Source: Liquorilactobacillus satsumensis DSM 16230 = JCM 12392
Lineage (GTDB): Bacteria; Bacillota; Bacilli; Lactobacillales; Lactobacillaceae
Direction: 5' to 3'
Length of the DNA stretch: 35,348 bases
Assembly: GCF_001435195.1 (NCBI RefSeq)
Contig: NZ_AZFQ01000039.1
Span: 4,411-39,758, forward strand
Under the pieces are notes generated by a model. The model was given only the letters and a program-made list of their open reading frames with translations, was not told the DNA's origin and ran no database searches. Both the position numbers and the translations under genes were made by a program. Positions 7,558-16,729 of this stretch are shown here, one piece after another. Within the stretch, counting starts at the first letter, position 1. Each line of letters opens with the position of its first letter.

Positions 7558-8433
7558 ATGAAAGGCATTATTTTAGCTGGCGGGAGCGGTACACGTCTTT
7601 ATCCAATTACCAGAGGGATTTCTAAGCAGCTGGTTCCGGTCTATGATAAACCAATGATCTATTATCCACTTTCAACCTTAATGTTGGCAGGAATTCGTGA
7701 TATTTTGTTAATCACGACTGCACGAGATTGTGCCAGTTTTCAGGCACTTTTAGGGGATGGTTCAGATTTTGGGGTTAATTTAACTTATCTGGTACAACCG
7801 AAACCAAACGGATTGGCCGAGGCTTTTATTCTGGGTGAAGACTTTATTGGCGCAGACTCAGTGTGTTTAATTTTGGGAGACAATATTTATTACGGCAGCG
7901 GTTTGACACAGCTTTTGGTACAAGCGGCAAACAAACATGACGGCGCAACGATTTTTGGGTATCATGTAAATGACCCGGAGCGATTCGGGGTAGTGACTTT
8001 TGACGATAAAATGAAGGCACTTTCTATAGAAGAAAAGCCTACTCATCCCAGAAGTAATTACGCTGTTACCGGACTGTATTTTTATGATAACGATGTGATT
8101 GAGATCGCCAAGGGATTGCAACCTTCTGCACGTGGCGAATTAGAAATCACGGACATCAACAACACGTACTTGAAAGAAGGCAAACTTGACGTTCAACTGA
8201 TGGGGAGAGGGTATGCTTGGCTGGACACGGGAACACACGATGCGCTCTTGCAGGCGGCAAGCTTTATCGCAACGATTCAAAAAAGGCAGAACTTAAAGAT
8301 TGCTTGTCTTGAGGAATTAGCTTTTCGTAAGGGATATATTTCGCGGGAAAAGCTGGAAAGCTTGGGCCTAGCTATGCGCAAAAATGATTATGGTCAATAT
8401 CTGTTACGGTTGGCAAAGAAGGGGACGGAATAA
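7558..8433 (+). CDS. rfbA: glucose-1-phosphate thymidylyltransferase
   Basis: A 291-residue RmlA enzyme joining dTTP and glucose-1-phosphate to dTDP-glucose, the first step of dTDP-deoxysugar synthesis. The nucleotide-binding signature [18 protein letters not shown] (8-25) and LGDNIYYG (106-113) are intact, as is the EEKP motif. The start has AAAGGAG 7-8 bases upstream. It begins a tight set rmlA-rmlC-rmlB with gaps of only 2 and 1 bases, preceded by a 180-bp gap that carries a terminator and an inverted repeat, so it likely starts a new transcript. Confidence 0.97.
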   Translation: MKGIILAGGSGTRLYPITRGISKQLVPVYDKPMIYYPLSTLMLAGIRDILLITTARDCASFQALLGDGSDFGVNLTYLVQPKPNGLAEAFILGEDFIGADSVCLILGDNIYYGSGLTQLLVQAANKHDGATIFGYHVNDPERFGVVTFDDKMKALSIEEKPTHPRSNYAVTGLYFYDNDVIEIAKGLQPSARGELEITDINNTYLKEGKLDVQLMGRGYAWLDTGTHDALLQAASFIATIQKRQNLKIACLEELAFRKGYISREKLESLGLAMRKNDYGQYLLRLAKKGTE

Positions 8434-8435
8434 AG

Positions 8436-9005
8436 ATGAAAGTCATTGAAACAAAATTGCAAGATGTAAAATTGGTAGAAACAGCAGTTTTTGGAGATCA
8501 TCGCGGTTTCTTTACTGAAACGTATACTGAAAATAAATTCAAAGAAGCTGGCATTGATTACAACTTCATCCAAGATAATCAATCGTTGTCTGCTGAACCA
8601 GGAGTCTTGCGTGGTATGCATTATCAAAAAGCACCTTATGCTCAGACAAAATTGTTACGTGTGCTGACTGGTGTGATCTATGATGTCTTGGTTGATTTGC
8701 GCAAGGGCTCACCGACTTATGCTCAATGGGAGGGCTACTTGCTTAGTCAATTTAATCAGCGTCAACTATTGGTACCTCAGGGATTTGCGCATGGTTTTGT
8801 AACCCTGACCCCAAATGTCAATGTTGCTTACAAGGTTGATGGATATTATGCACCGCAAGCAGATGCAGGAATTGCCTTTGATGATCCAGACCTAGGAATT
8901 GCTTGGCCGATGCCTAAAGAACGACTGATTCTGTCTGATAAAGATAAAAAGCATCCATACTTACGGGATGTAGATCTGAATTTTAATTATCGGGAGGCTA
9001 AGTAG
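8436..9005 (+). CDS. rfbC: dTDP-4-dehydrorhamnose 3,5-epimerase
   Basis: A 189-residue cupin-fold RmlC that epimerises dTDP-4-keto-6-deoxyglucose at C3 and C5, giving the L-rhamno configuration. LRGMHYQ (58-64) carries the active-site histidine H62, VPQGFAHGF (113-121) is conserved, and AYKVDGYY (131-138) contains the family tyrosine Y132. It starts 2 bases after rmlA. The order A-C-B is as in many lactobacilli. The presence of RmlC argues for L-rhamnose rather than a D-configured deoxysugar, although the final reductase is not in the window. Confidence 0.96.
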   Translation: MKVIETKLQDVKLVETAVFGDHRGFFTETYTENKFKEAGIDYNFIQDNQSLSAEPGVLRGMHYQKAPYAQTKLLRVLTGVIYDVLVDLRKGSPTYAQWEGYLLSQFNQRQLLVPQGFAHGFVTLTPNVNVAYKVDGYYAPQADAGIAFDDPDLGIAWPMPKERLILSDKDKKHPYLRDVDLNFNYREAK

Positions 9006-9006
9006 G

Positions 9007-9990
9007 ATGAACATTCTTGTAACCGGTGGTGCCGGATTTATTGGAAGCAATTTCATTCACTATTTTTTAGGCAAGTATCAGGATTGTCGGGTAGTTAATC
9101 TGGATCTTTTGACTTACGCGGGAAATATTCACAATCTTTCAGATATCGCGGCCGATCAACGTTATACATTTGTCAAAGGCAATATTAACAATCGTGAACT
9201 GGTGACACACTTGGTAGAAGAATATCAACTTGATACAATTGTTAATTTTGCTGCTGAAAGCCACGTTGACCGTTCTATCCTGCATCCAAATGTGTTCGTT
9301 GAAACAAATGTACAAGGGACATTGAACTTATTGGATGTTGCCAAGCAAAAAGGATTAAAAAAATTTTTACAAGTTTCAACAGATGAAGTCTACGGGTCCT
9401 TAGGCGCAACCGGTTATTTTACAGAAAAGACTGCTTTAGCGCCAAATTCGCCCTATTCTGCAAGTAAAGCTGCGGCTGATCTGCTGGTCAGATCCTACTA
9501 CGAAACATATGGACTTAACGTAAATATTACACGCTGTTCCAATAATTACGGACCGTTTCAATTTCCAGAAAAACTGATTCCATTAATGATTGCGCACGCG
9601 TTAGCGGGAAAGAAATTGCCAATCTATGGAGATGGAAAAAATGTGCGCGATTGGTTATATGTAGCGGATCATTGCAGTGCAATCGATCTTGTACTCCAAC
9701 AGGGCCGCAGTGGTGAAGTATACAATGTCGGTGGGCATAATGAACATTCAAATAACGAGATCGTACATTTGATTATTGACCAGTTAGGTAAGGATGAAAG
9801 CCTAATTGAATATGTGCCTGATCGCTTAGGACATGATAGGCGGTACGCCATTGACCCAACAAAGATCGAAACCGAGTTGGGATGGAAACCAGAATACACC
9901 TTTGCTCAGGGAATTAAACAAACAATCGACTGGTATCTAAAAGAACAAGACTGGTGGAAACCGCTCGAAAAAAGGGCGGCATTGCATTAG
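9007..9990 (+). CDS. rfbB: dTDP-glucose 4,6-dehydratase
   Basis: A 327-residue short-chain dehydrogenase/reductase-type enzyme converting dTDP-glucose to dTDP-4-keto-6-deoxyglucose. TGGAGFIG (6-13) binds NAD, VSTDEVYG (123-130) carries the catalytic Asp-Glu (D126, E127), and YSASK (150-154) is the Tyr-x3-Lys pair. The length is slightly below the common 340-360 residues but no domain is missing. It starts 1 base after the rmlC stop. rmlD would normally follow; instead there are 221 bp of non-coding DNA and a glycosyltransferase. Confidence 0.97.
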   Translation: MNILVTGGAGFIGSNFIHYFLGKYQDCRVVNLDLLTYAGNIHNLSDIAADQRYTFVKGNINNRELVTHLVEEYQLDTIVNFAAESHVDRSILHPNVFVETNVQGTLNLLDVAKQKGLKKFLQVSTDEVYGSLGATGYFTEKTALAPNSPYSASKAAADLLVRSYYETYGLNVNITRCSNNYGPFQFPEKLIPLMIAHALAGKKLPIYGDGKNVRDWLYVADHCSAIDLVLQQGRSGEVYNVGGHNEHSNNEIVHLIIDQLGKDESLIEYVPDRLGHDRRYAIDPTKIETELGWKPEYTFAQGIKQTIDWYLKEQDWWKPLEKRAALH

Positions 9991-10229
9991 TGGTGATTGG
10001 TAATCGGCGGCATCGCTAAAAGTTGAAATGAGCTGAGTAGATAGGATTCTAAGTGTAAGCTCGAACCTCAGGATGTTACCGATTATTATGAATATTCATT
10101 TTTAATGACTTGTTATGTTATAGACTGTCTTCAACTACTGTTTAATTAAGGATCGTGATTTTTAAATCCAGTGTAATCCTTTGAAAAATTAGTGGTTGCA
10201 GGGTCTGACTGGTGCTAGGAGGAATTCTT

Positions 10230-11207
10230 TTGACAAAAGTTGCCATTTTACTATCAACCTATAATGGTGAGAAATACTTAGGCGAACAAATTGATTCAAT
10301 CAAAAAACAAACTTTTTCTGATTGGAAGCTATTTATTAGAGATGATGGTTCTAATGATGGGACAGTTGCACTCATAAAAAAATATGCAGCTGAAGATGCG
10401 AGAATTAGGTTTATTAATGAAGAACAGGTAGAAAATGTGGGGGTAACGCGTTCTTTCTTTAGTTTGTTGGAGAATGCACAGGCGGATTACTATATGTTCT
10501 GTGATCAAGATGACTTTTGGCTTCCCCAGAAAATTGCTGCCACGCTTGAAAAAATGGAAGAGATGCATGCACGGACTCCACAAAAGCCGCATCTGGTACA
10601 CACTAACTATAAGGCTGTGGATCGCAAACTTAACCTATTGGGCGAGCTCAATTATGATGAGCAAAAACATGATCTCGCTACGATTGTCTTCTTTAACAAT
10701 GTGACTGGATGTACAACAATGATTGATGATAACTTGAAAAAGCTTGCGTGTCAGGCAGACTTGAATAAGGTGATGATTCATGATCAGTGGGTTGCATTAA
10801 TTGCGTCAGCATTAGGTGAAATGTATTATTTTACTGAACCTTTAATGCTTTATCGGCAGCATGAAAATAATCAGATTGGCGGGGTAGACTTCTTTATTGC
10901 TTTAAAAAAGGGAATTTTTTCCAAAAACAAATCTGCTGAAAGCAAGCAAGCCCTTAAGAAGGCAGTTAAAATCAAATTGTATGATAAAAGTTGGAAACGT
11001 GACTCCCTAGCTGTTACACAAGTAAACCATTTACGCACACTTTTTTACTCACAGATGGATCCTGCTAACAAAAAAGTAATTGACATCATAGCTGATGGTT
11101 TGAATGGTAGGATGGCTGCACGCTGGCGGTTAATCAGAAAAGCACTGCCTAAGAAAGAAAAGTTTTTACGCAGGTCTTTAGCGGATCTTTTATTGCTCTT
11201 AGGTTAG
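10230..11207 (+). CDS. GT2 glycosyltransferase, rhamnosyltransferase-like
   Basis: A 325-residue GT-A enzyme. It opens MTKVAILLSTYNGEKYLGEQIDSI and has the nucleotide-sugar motifs RDDGS (37-41) and CDQDDFW (91-97), the latter typical of Gram-positive GT2 enzymes annotated as rhamnosyltransferases. That would fit the preceding rml genes, but donor use is inferred. I chose the TTG at 10230 because AGGAGG (10217-10222) lies 7 bases before it; an upstream GTG at 10212 is in frame but has no site. The 221 bp before it hold no gene and no rmlD remnant I could recognise. Confidence 0.88.
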   Translation: MTKVAILLSTYNGEKYLGEQIDSIKKQTFSDWKLFIRDDGSNDGTVALIKKYAAEDARIRFINEEQVENVGVTRSFFSLLENAQADYYMFCDQDDFWLPQKIAATLEKMEEMHARTPQKPHLVHTNYKAVDRKLNLLGELNYDEQKHDLATIVFFNNVTGCTTMIDDNLKKLACQADLNKVMIHDQWVALIASALGEMYYFTEPLMLYRQHENNQIGGVDFFIALKKGIFSKNKSAESKQALKKAVKIKLYDKSWKRDSLAVTQVNHLRTLFYSQMDPANKKVIDIIADGLNGRMAARWRLIRKALPKKEKFLRRSLADLLLLLG

Positions 11208-11239
11208 TTTACACTTTTCAAAAATGGAGGAATGAAATT

Positions 11240-12409
11240 TTGATGAAGATAGCAGTTGCAGGAACTGGATATGTGGGGCTCTCATTGGCCACGCTGCTCG
11301 CCCAGCACAACGAAGTCCGCGCATTAGATATAATTCCAGAAAAAGTAGCGGCGATTAATGAAAGACGTTCACCAATTGTGGACGAATATATTACCAAGTT
11401 TTTCACGGAAAAAAAGTTGAATTTAAAGGCCACACTTTCTCCCACAGAAGCATTTACACAGGCGGACTATGTGATCGTTGCGACGCCTACGAATTATGAT
11501 GAGGAAAAGAACCATTTTGATACTTCAAAAGTTGAGCAGGTAATTGATGAGGTTGTGACAATTGCTCCACAAGCAACGATTGTAGTGAAATCAACTGTTC
11601 CAGTCGGATTTACTGAGAAGATTAAACAGCAACAAAAAATTAATCAGATTTTCTTTGCGCCTGAATTTTTACGTGAAGGGAAGGCTTTATATGATAATCT
11701 TTATCCTTCGCGTATAATTGTGGGCAGCGACAGTCCACAAGCCGTAAAGTTTGCAGAACTTTTGCAACAAGGAGCGGTTAAAAAGGTGATTCCCACACTG
11801 TTTGTAAATAATTCTGAAGCTGAATCTGTCAAACTTTTTTCTAACACGTACCTTGCGATGCGCGTTGCATATTTCAATGAGCTTGATACTTATGCGGAAG
11901 TCCATGGCTTGCAAACGCAGCAAATTATTGACGGTGTTAGTCTGGATCCTCGAATCGGTGATTACTATAATAATCCTTCCTTTGGATATGGCGGGTACTG
12001 TCTTCCAAAGGATACAAAGCAGTTGTTGGCGAACTTCAAAGATGTTCCTTCCACGATTATTAAGGCGATCGTAGAGGCCAATGATACACGGAAAAAGTAT
12101 ATTGCAGACCATATTGCCAGCTACAAACCGCAGTTGGTGGGTGTCTACCGGCTGACAATGAAGGCAGATTCTGATAATTACCGCCAGTCGTCGATTCAAG
12201 ATATTATCACAATATTGAGGCAAAAGGGTTTTAAGATTTTAATTTTTGAACCGACTTATAAAGAAGAAAAGTTTGCCGGGTTGCCAGTTACAAGTAATTT
12301 GCAGGATTTCAAGGAAAAGTGTGATTTAATTGTAGCAAATCGAATGGAACCTCAGATCAAGGATGTTGCGGCGAAGGTCTATACTAGAGATCTATACTAT
12401 AAAGACTGA
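11240..12409 (+). CDS. ugd: UDP-glucose 6-dehydrogenase
   Basis: A 389-residue UDP-glucose/GDP-mannose dehydrogenase family member making UDP-glucuronate by two NAD-dependent oxidations. GTGYVG (8-13) binds NAD. VKLFSNTYLAMRVAYFNE is the central dimerisation and catalytic helix, and FGYGGYCLPKD contains the catalytic cysteine C254. The length matches the short bacterial Ugd type. TTG (11240) and ATG (11243) are adjacent possible starts behind GGAGG at 11226-11230; spacing slightly favours the TTG. It supplies an acidic precursor, suggesting a charged polymer. It lies 32 bp after the GT2 gene and 23 bp before the next. Confidence 0.94.
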   Translation: MMKIAVAGTGYVGLSLATLLAQHNEVRALDIIPEKVAAINERRSPIVDEYITKFFTEKKLNLKATLSPTEAFTQADYVIVATPTNYDEEKNHFDTSKVEQVIDEVVTIAPQATIVVKSTVPVGFTEKIKQQQKINQIFFAPEFLREGKALYDNLYPSRIIVGSDSPQAVKFAELLQQGAVKKVIPTLFVNNSEAESVKLFSNTYLAMRVAYFNELDTYAEVHGLQTQQIIDGVSLDPRIGDYYNNPSFGYGGYCLPKDTKQLLANFKDVPSTIIKAIVEANDTRKKYIADHIASYKPQLVGVYRLTMKADSDNYRQSSIQDIITILRQKGFKILIFEPTYKEEKFAGLPVTSNLQDFKEKCDLIVANRMEPQIKDVAAKVYTRDLYYKD

Positions 12410-12432
12410 GTTCTTAAAAAAGGAGTGATTGG

Positions 12433-13281
12433 ATGGGCAAACAGACGGTCAGTATCATCATGCCCACCTATAATAGGCAAAAAACAATTATTGCTTCTCT
12501 TAAAAGTATTATGGAGCAGACGTATACGGACTGGGAGTTGTTGATTATTGATGATGGCTCAAAAGATCAGACCGAAGCAGTTGTCCAAAGGTTTATTACG
12601 GAGCAGGCAATTGCCCAAAAGGTTAGTTATCATAAACTGCTCCAAAATAGCGGTGCTAACCATGCGAGAAATGTTGGAGTTAAGTTGGCGACTGGCAAGT
12701 ACCTCGCTTTTCAAGACAGCGATGACAAGTGGCTGCCGGACAAGCTTGCAAAACAGGTGGCGATCCTTGAAGAGGAACCGACTGCAGCGATTTGCTTATG
12801 TCAAATGGCGACATATGAAAATGACAAGTTAATTGCCAAGACTCCAGTAGATGAATTTTCAGCGGTGGATGTGACGCTCAGCAATTTGCTCCAGATTAAT
12901 TTTGCAAGTACTCAAACGATTGTGGGTACAAGCAGCTGCTTTAAAAACAATTTATTTGATGAAAGTCTGCCGCGGTTGCAAGATTGGGATTTAATGTTGC
13001 GTCTGATCCAAAAATATCCGATTGTGTATTGCCCAGAAGTCTTAATTGAACAGTTCATTTCGGCAGATAGTATTACCAAAAATGTGTCACAAGGTATTCG
13101 TGCTTTTTCGCTGATTCTCGATAAATACAGTGAGCTGTATGCCAAGAATAAGTTTGCAAAGTACAACGTTAAGGTTGTACGCGCAGAGTTCAAATTACAA
13201 CAGGGAAGATCGCTTTTAAAGCTAGCGGAGTTCTACTATAACCGCCTGCTGCGCAAGTTCTATAAGCTGACTTCTCAGTAG
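12433..13281 (+). CDS. GT2 glycosyltransferase
   Basis: A 282-residue GT-A fold enzyme opening VSIIMPTYNRQKTI. It has IIDDGS (38-43) for nucleotide binding, NSGANHARN (72-80) and FQDSDDKWLP (93-102) as the metal-binding DxD region. LQDWDLMLRL around residue 180 is the usual acceptor-site motif. An AAGGAG site precedes the ATG. The gene is followed by a strong terminator at 13310-13360, so it probably ends the transcript that begins with rmlA or with the GT2 gene at 10230. Donor and linkage are unknown. Confidence 0.88.
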   Translation: MGKQTVSIIMPTYNRQKTIIASLKSIMEQTYTDWELLIIDDGSKDQTEAVVQRFITEQAIAQKVSYHKLLQNSGANHARNVGVKLATGKYLAFQDSDDKWLPDKLAKQVAILEEEPTAAICLCQMATYENDKLIAKTPVDEFSAVDVTLSNLLQINFASTQTIVGTSSCFKNNLFDESLPRLQDWDLMLRLIQKYPIVYCPEVLIEQFISADSITKNVSQGIRAFSLILDKYSELYAKNKFAKYNVKVVRAEFKLQQGRSLLKLAEFYYNRLLRKFYKLTSQ

Positions 13282-13309
13282 AATACGAATAATCACAAGT
13301 AAATTAAGC

Positions 13310-13360
13310 GAGCATCTTATTTTTCAGTTAAGTTATATGAAAAAGGGGGTGCTCTTTTTT
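13310..13360 (+). terminator. intrinsic terminator inside the polysaccharide cluster
   Basis: GAGCATCTTATTTTTC pairs, with several G-U pairs, with GAAAAAGGGGGTGCTC, and TTTTTT follows at 13355-13360. It splits the cluster into at least two transcripts. Confidence 0.75.
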
Positions 13361-13511
13361 AATTATATTTTACTTTTGCAGTTATACTGGTAAAATGTTA
13401 CTCAGTGGTGGTATGGGAGTTTTAGGATTCTCTGACTTGCCATGTAAACAGGTTTGTTGACTCAAACCGCTACTTATGCAGTTGCTGTATTTATGAGGTG
13501 AATGTTAACCT

Positions 13512-14579
13512 ATGAAGATTAATTTTCTATGCTTTGCACTGTCCGGTACAGGCGGAACTGAGACAGTTTTGATAAAAGTACTTAACTTTCTTTGTCAAAA
13601 GAATGAAGTTGTTTTATATTTGCCGAATGAACCGCATGAAAAAGCTTGGATGGCTGCACTTGATCGGCGCGTAGTTGTTAAGACATTGGCACGCAGCGGA
13701 CGGGTTTCCAAGTTACTGTTTTTTCTAAAAGCACTAACGCAGATACACGACAATGATAAGTGTGTGGTATTAGGTGCAAATACGATAAAGCTGGCTTACT
13801 GGCTACGCAGAGCCTTGCGGCGGCATTTTGAGATAATTTCATGGATTCATTTTTCACTGCTTAATCAAAAGATGTTTGATCCGCATAATCTATTGTATGC
13901 AGATACTCATTGGGCAATCAGCACAGTAATCAAGAATCAACTGCTTGAATTGGGGGTTGCTCCAGAGAAAATCAAGCTGGTCTATAATCCAATCGAACAT
14001 CAGCAAGTCATTACACAGGATGTTCAAGCAAAGGATACAAGTTTGAATCTGGTCTATGTGGGGCGGATCATTTTTGAAGGGCAAAAAAATATTCGGGAAT
14101 TATTGACAGCAGTTGCAGAGTATCAAAAGAATAATAAGGTTCGCTTGGATCTTTATGGTACCGGTGCGGATCTCGCTGCGTGTCAAGCTTATGCAGCGCA
14201 GCTGGGAATTAGCGCTGCGTTGAAATGGCATGGTTGGGTCAAAGCTCCCTGGAATAATTTAGCAGTTGTTCCGGCGGCAGTTGTTTTGACTTCGAAGTAT
14301 GAAGGGCTGCCGATGGTTTTATTGGAAGCGGCGGCTAGGGGGATTCCAGCTGTGACTTCACGTTTTGATGGATATGACGATGTTTTGGTAGAAGGTGTCA
14401 ACGGTTATAGTTATGAGACTGGTAATCTGACAGAGCTGGTGGCTGCTTTTAAGCAATTGAGCCGCAATCAGCTGGAGCCACAGACAGTTGTTTCCAGCAT
14501 TAACAAATTTTACAGTGAGAATTATTTTGAAAATTTAGAAAGCATTATTGGTGATGGGAGAAAGATTACAAATGAGTAA
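13512..14579 (+). CDS. GT4 glycosyltransferase (copy 1 of a paralogous pair)
   Basis: A 355-residue GT-B enzyme. The N-terminus has the glycine-rich loop SGTGGTETV (11-19), ISWIHFSL lies in the first domain, LVYVGRI starts the second, and the retaining-enzyme E-x7-E motif EGLPMVLLE runs from E264 to E272. The gene at 20565-21617 shares the same landmarks (GGTETVL, SWIHFSL, YNPIE, GRIxxEGQ/EKQKN), so the two are probably paralogues. An AGGTGA site about 10 bases upstream supports the ATG. Its end overlaps the next start by 8 bases. It begins the second transcript after the terminator at 13310-13360. The name alpha-galactosyltransferase is common for relatives but not proven here. Confidence 0.87.
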   Translation: MKINFLCFALSGTGGTETVLIKVLNFLCQKNEVVLYLPNEPHEKAWMAALDRRVVVKTLARSGRVSKLLFFLKALTQIHDNDKCVVLGANTIKLAYWLRRALRRHFEIISWIHFSLLNQKMFDPHNLLYADTHWAISTVIKNQLLELGVAPEKIKLVYNPIEHQQVITQDVQAKDTSLNLVYVGRIIFEGQKNIRELLTAVAEYQKNNKVRLDLYGTGADLAACQAYAAQLGISAALKWHGWVKAPWNNLAVVPAAVVLTSKYEGLPMVLLEAAARGIPAVTSRFDGYDDVLVEGVNGYSYETGNLTELVAAFKQLSRNQLEPQTVVSSINKFYSENYFENLESIIGDGRKITNE

Positions 14580-15609
14580 ACTGATAGTGTCTGTCCAAGA
14601 CAAGGGACATAATACTGCGGGGAGTAAGGCGAAGGATGACATTGTCTACTTTTTGGGGGAGCAGAATTTTGAATCTGTGATACTGGATATTCCAAAGAAA
14701 AAAATGGACCGGATTGGCTATTCCTTGACAACCGTTCCTAGAACTTTCAAGCATTTGGAAGCTGAAATAATTGTGTTGCAGTATCCACTCTACTCAAAGT
14801 TCTTAACCAAAAAGATCATTGCTTGTATTAGAAAATACACAAATGCACGCTTATTGTTTGTGATTCACGATGTGGAATCATTGCGCTTTTATTGCGATAA
14901 TCAGGAGTCTGAAAAAAAAGAGTTAAATTTTTTCAACTTAGCGGATGGCTTAATCGTACATAACCATTACATGCGCGCGTGGCTCAAGGAACATGGCGTG
15001 ACTACTGCGATGGTTGATCTTGAAATCTTTGATTACGATAATCCGCAACAGTTTCAGCCAGCGGTTCCGTATGTTAAATCAGTTTGTTTTGCGGGTAACC
15101 TTTATAAGTCAAAATTTTTGGCTAAGTTAACCGGCAAGACCAAGTTTTATGTCTTTGGGCCAAATCCACTACCAGATTTTGCACGAAACGTCGCATACTG
15201 TGGGCAATATGCTCCAGATGAGCTGACACAGCATTTGGAACAAAACTTCGGCTTGGTATGGGATGGCTCACAGATTGACAGTTGCGATGGGGTGTTCGGG
15301 GAGTATATGAAATACAATAATCCGCACAAGACATCGTTATATTTGAGTTCAGGTATTCCAGTAATCGTGTGGCAACAAGCGGCAGTTGCTGAGTTTGTGG
15401 TCAAGCATCGAGTCGGACTAGCAGTTAATAGCTTGGCAGAGCTTGATGAGCTGTTAGATCAGGTGTCACCGAAGCAGTATCTAGAAATGAAGAAGAATGC
15501 AGTTTTGATTGGTAAAAAAATGCGTGCCGGCGAGTATATTAAACATGCATTTGCGCAACTTGAGGAAAAAGTTGCAAACCGTGAACAACACTCAAAAATG
15601 GAGGTTTAG
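14572..15609 (+). CDS. Gtf3/galactofuranosyltransferase-like glycosyltransferase (copy 1)
   Basis: A 345-residue protein of the family that includes streptococcal glucosyltransferase 3 (Gtf3) and enzymes annotated as beta-1,6-galactofuranosyltransferases. Landmarks are LLFVIHDVESLR, ADGLIVHN, VCFAGNL, NFGLVWDG and GEYMKYNNPHKTSLYLSSG in order. The in-frame extension to 14548 lacks a binding site; the ATG at 14572 has GGGAG upstream and overlaps the preceding gene by 8 bases, implying translational coupling. glf follows at once, which favours galactofuranose as the donor sugar. A close paralogue is encoded at 33715-34728. Not membrane-spanning. Confidence 0.85.
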   Translation: MSKLIVSVQDKGHNTAGSKAKDDIVYFLGEQNFESVILDIPKKKMDRIGYSLTTVPRTFKHLEAEIIVLQYPLYSKFLTKKIIACIRKYTNARLLFVIHDVESLRFYCDNQESEKKELNFFNLADGLIVHNHYMRAWLKEHGVTTAMVDLEIFDYDNPQQFQPAVPYVKSVCFAGNLYKSKFLAKLTGKTKFYVFGPNPLPDFARNVAYCGQYAPDELTQHLEQNFGLVWDGSQIDSCDGVFGEYMKYNNPHKTSLYLSSGIPVIVWQQAAVAEFVVKHRVGLAVNSLAELDELLDQVSPKQYLEMKKNAVLIGKKMRAGEYIKHAFAQLEEKVANREQHSKMEV

Positions 15610-15613
15610 CAGA

Positions 15614-16729
15614 ATGTCAAAATACTTAGTAGTTGGAGCAGGCCTTTTTGGAGCCACTTTTGCGTATGAAGCAGCTAAAAGAGGTCATCAGGTTGACGTG
15701 ATTGAAAGACGTAATCACATTGCGGGAAATATCTATACAAAAGAAATTGATGGCATTCAAGTTCATCAGTATGGCGCACATATTTTCCATACCTCCAATC
15801 AAAAAATTTGGGATTATGTAAATCATTTTGCAACTTTCAATCGCTATACAAACAGCCCAGTTGCAAATTATCATGGTGAAATTTATAATTTACCGTTCAA
15901 TATGAATACTTTCAATAAACTCTGGGGTGTCGTTACGCCGCAAGAGGCGCAGGCAAAGATTGAGGAGCAGCGGTCGCTTTTAAATGGCAAGCGGCCTGAA
16001 AATCTTGAAGAACAGGCAATTTCGCTAGTTGGAACTGATATTTATGAAAAGTTGATTAAGGGTTATACAGAAAAGCAATGGGGTCATTCAACTAAGGATC
16101 TGCCGGCTTTTATTATCCGGCGGCTGCCAGTTAGGTTAACCTATGATAACAATTACTTTAATGACAACTATCAAGGAATTCCAATTGGAGGATATACTCA
16201 AATTGTTGAAAAGATGTTGGCGAGTGATGCTATTTCCGTGCAAGTCGGAGTAGACTTCTTTGCCGCAAAGGATGATTATCTTAAAAAATATGATCATATT
16301 ATCTTTACTGGGATGATTGACGAATATTTTGCGTATTCATTAGGTGAACTTGAGTATCGGAGCTTGAAATTCGAATCAGAAGAACTTGATGTTGATAACT
16401 ATCAAGGTAATGCAGTTGTTAACTATACTGATGCACAGACACCTTATACACGGATTATCGAACATAAGCACTTCGAATTTGGCAAGGGTGACAAAGGCAA
16501 GACGATCATCACACGAGAATATCCTAAAAACTGGCATCGTGGGGATGAACCTTATTATCCAGTTAATAACAAAGAGAACAATGCACTTTACAAACAATAT
16601 AAGGAATTAGCCGATAAGACAGCTGGAAATGTGATTTTTGGCGGCCGCTTAGGTCAGTATCGCTATTATGATATGGACCAAGTTATTAGTGCGGCTTTAA
16701 ATGTTGTTAAATCTGAATTTGGTGATTAA
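15614..16729 (+). CDS. glf: UDP-galactopyranose mutase
   Basis: A 371-residue flavoenzyme converting UDP-galactopyranose to UDP-galactofuranose. The N-terminal VVGAGLFGATFAYEAAKRG is the FAD-binding loop, followed by VIERRNHIAGN. HQYGAHIFHT, GYTEKQWG and the arginine-containing GGRLGQYRYYDMDQV near the end are typical of Glf. The frame is open 35 codons further upstream within the preceding gene, but the ATG at 15614 has GGAGG 9 bases before it and gives the normal length. It supplies the donor for the adjacent Gtf3-like enzyme. The next gene starts directly at the base after its stop. Confidence 0.97.
   Translation: MSKYLVVGAGLFGATFAYEAAKRGHQVDVIERRNHIAGNIYTKEIDGIQVHQYGAHIFHTSNQKIWDYVNHFATFNRYTNSPVANYHGEIYNLPFNMNTFNKLWGVVTPQEAQAKIEEQRSLLNGKRPENLEEQAISLVGTDIYEKLIKGYTEKQWGHSTKDLPAFIIRRLPVRLTYDNNYFNDNYQGIPIGGYTQIVEKMLASDAISVQVGVDFFAAKDDYLKKYDHIIFTGMIDEYFAYSLGELEYRSLKFESEELDVDNYQGNAVVNYTDAQTPYTRIIEHKHFEFGKGDKGKTIITREYPKNWHRGDEPYYPVNNKENNALYKQYKELADKTAGNVIFGGRLGQYRYYDMDQVISAALNVVKSEFGD

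Noticed and set aside
9991-10211. Degraded rmlD after rmlB
   Set aside because: I looked for the N-terminal nucleotide-binding motif and conserved segments in all frames of the plus strand and saw none.
11687-12223. 178-codon ORF antisense to ugd
   Set aside because: It lies wholly inside the well-supported ugd gene, has no recognisable domain or ribosome site, and is a shadow frame.
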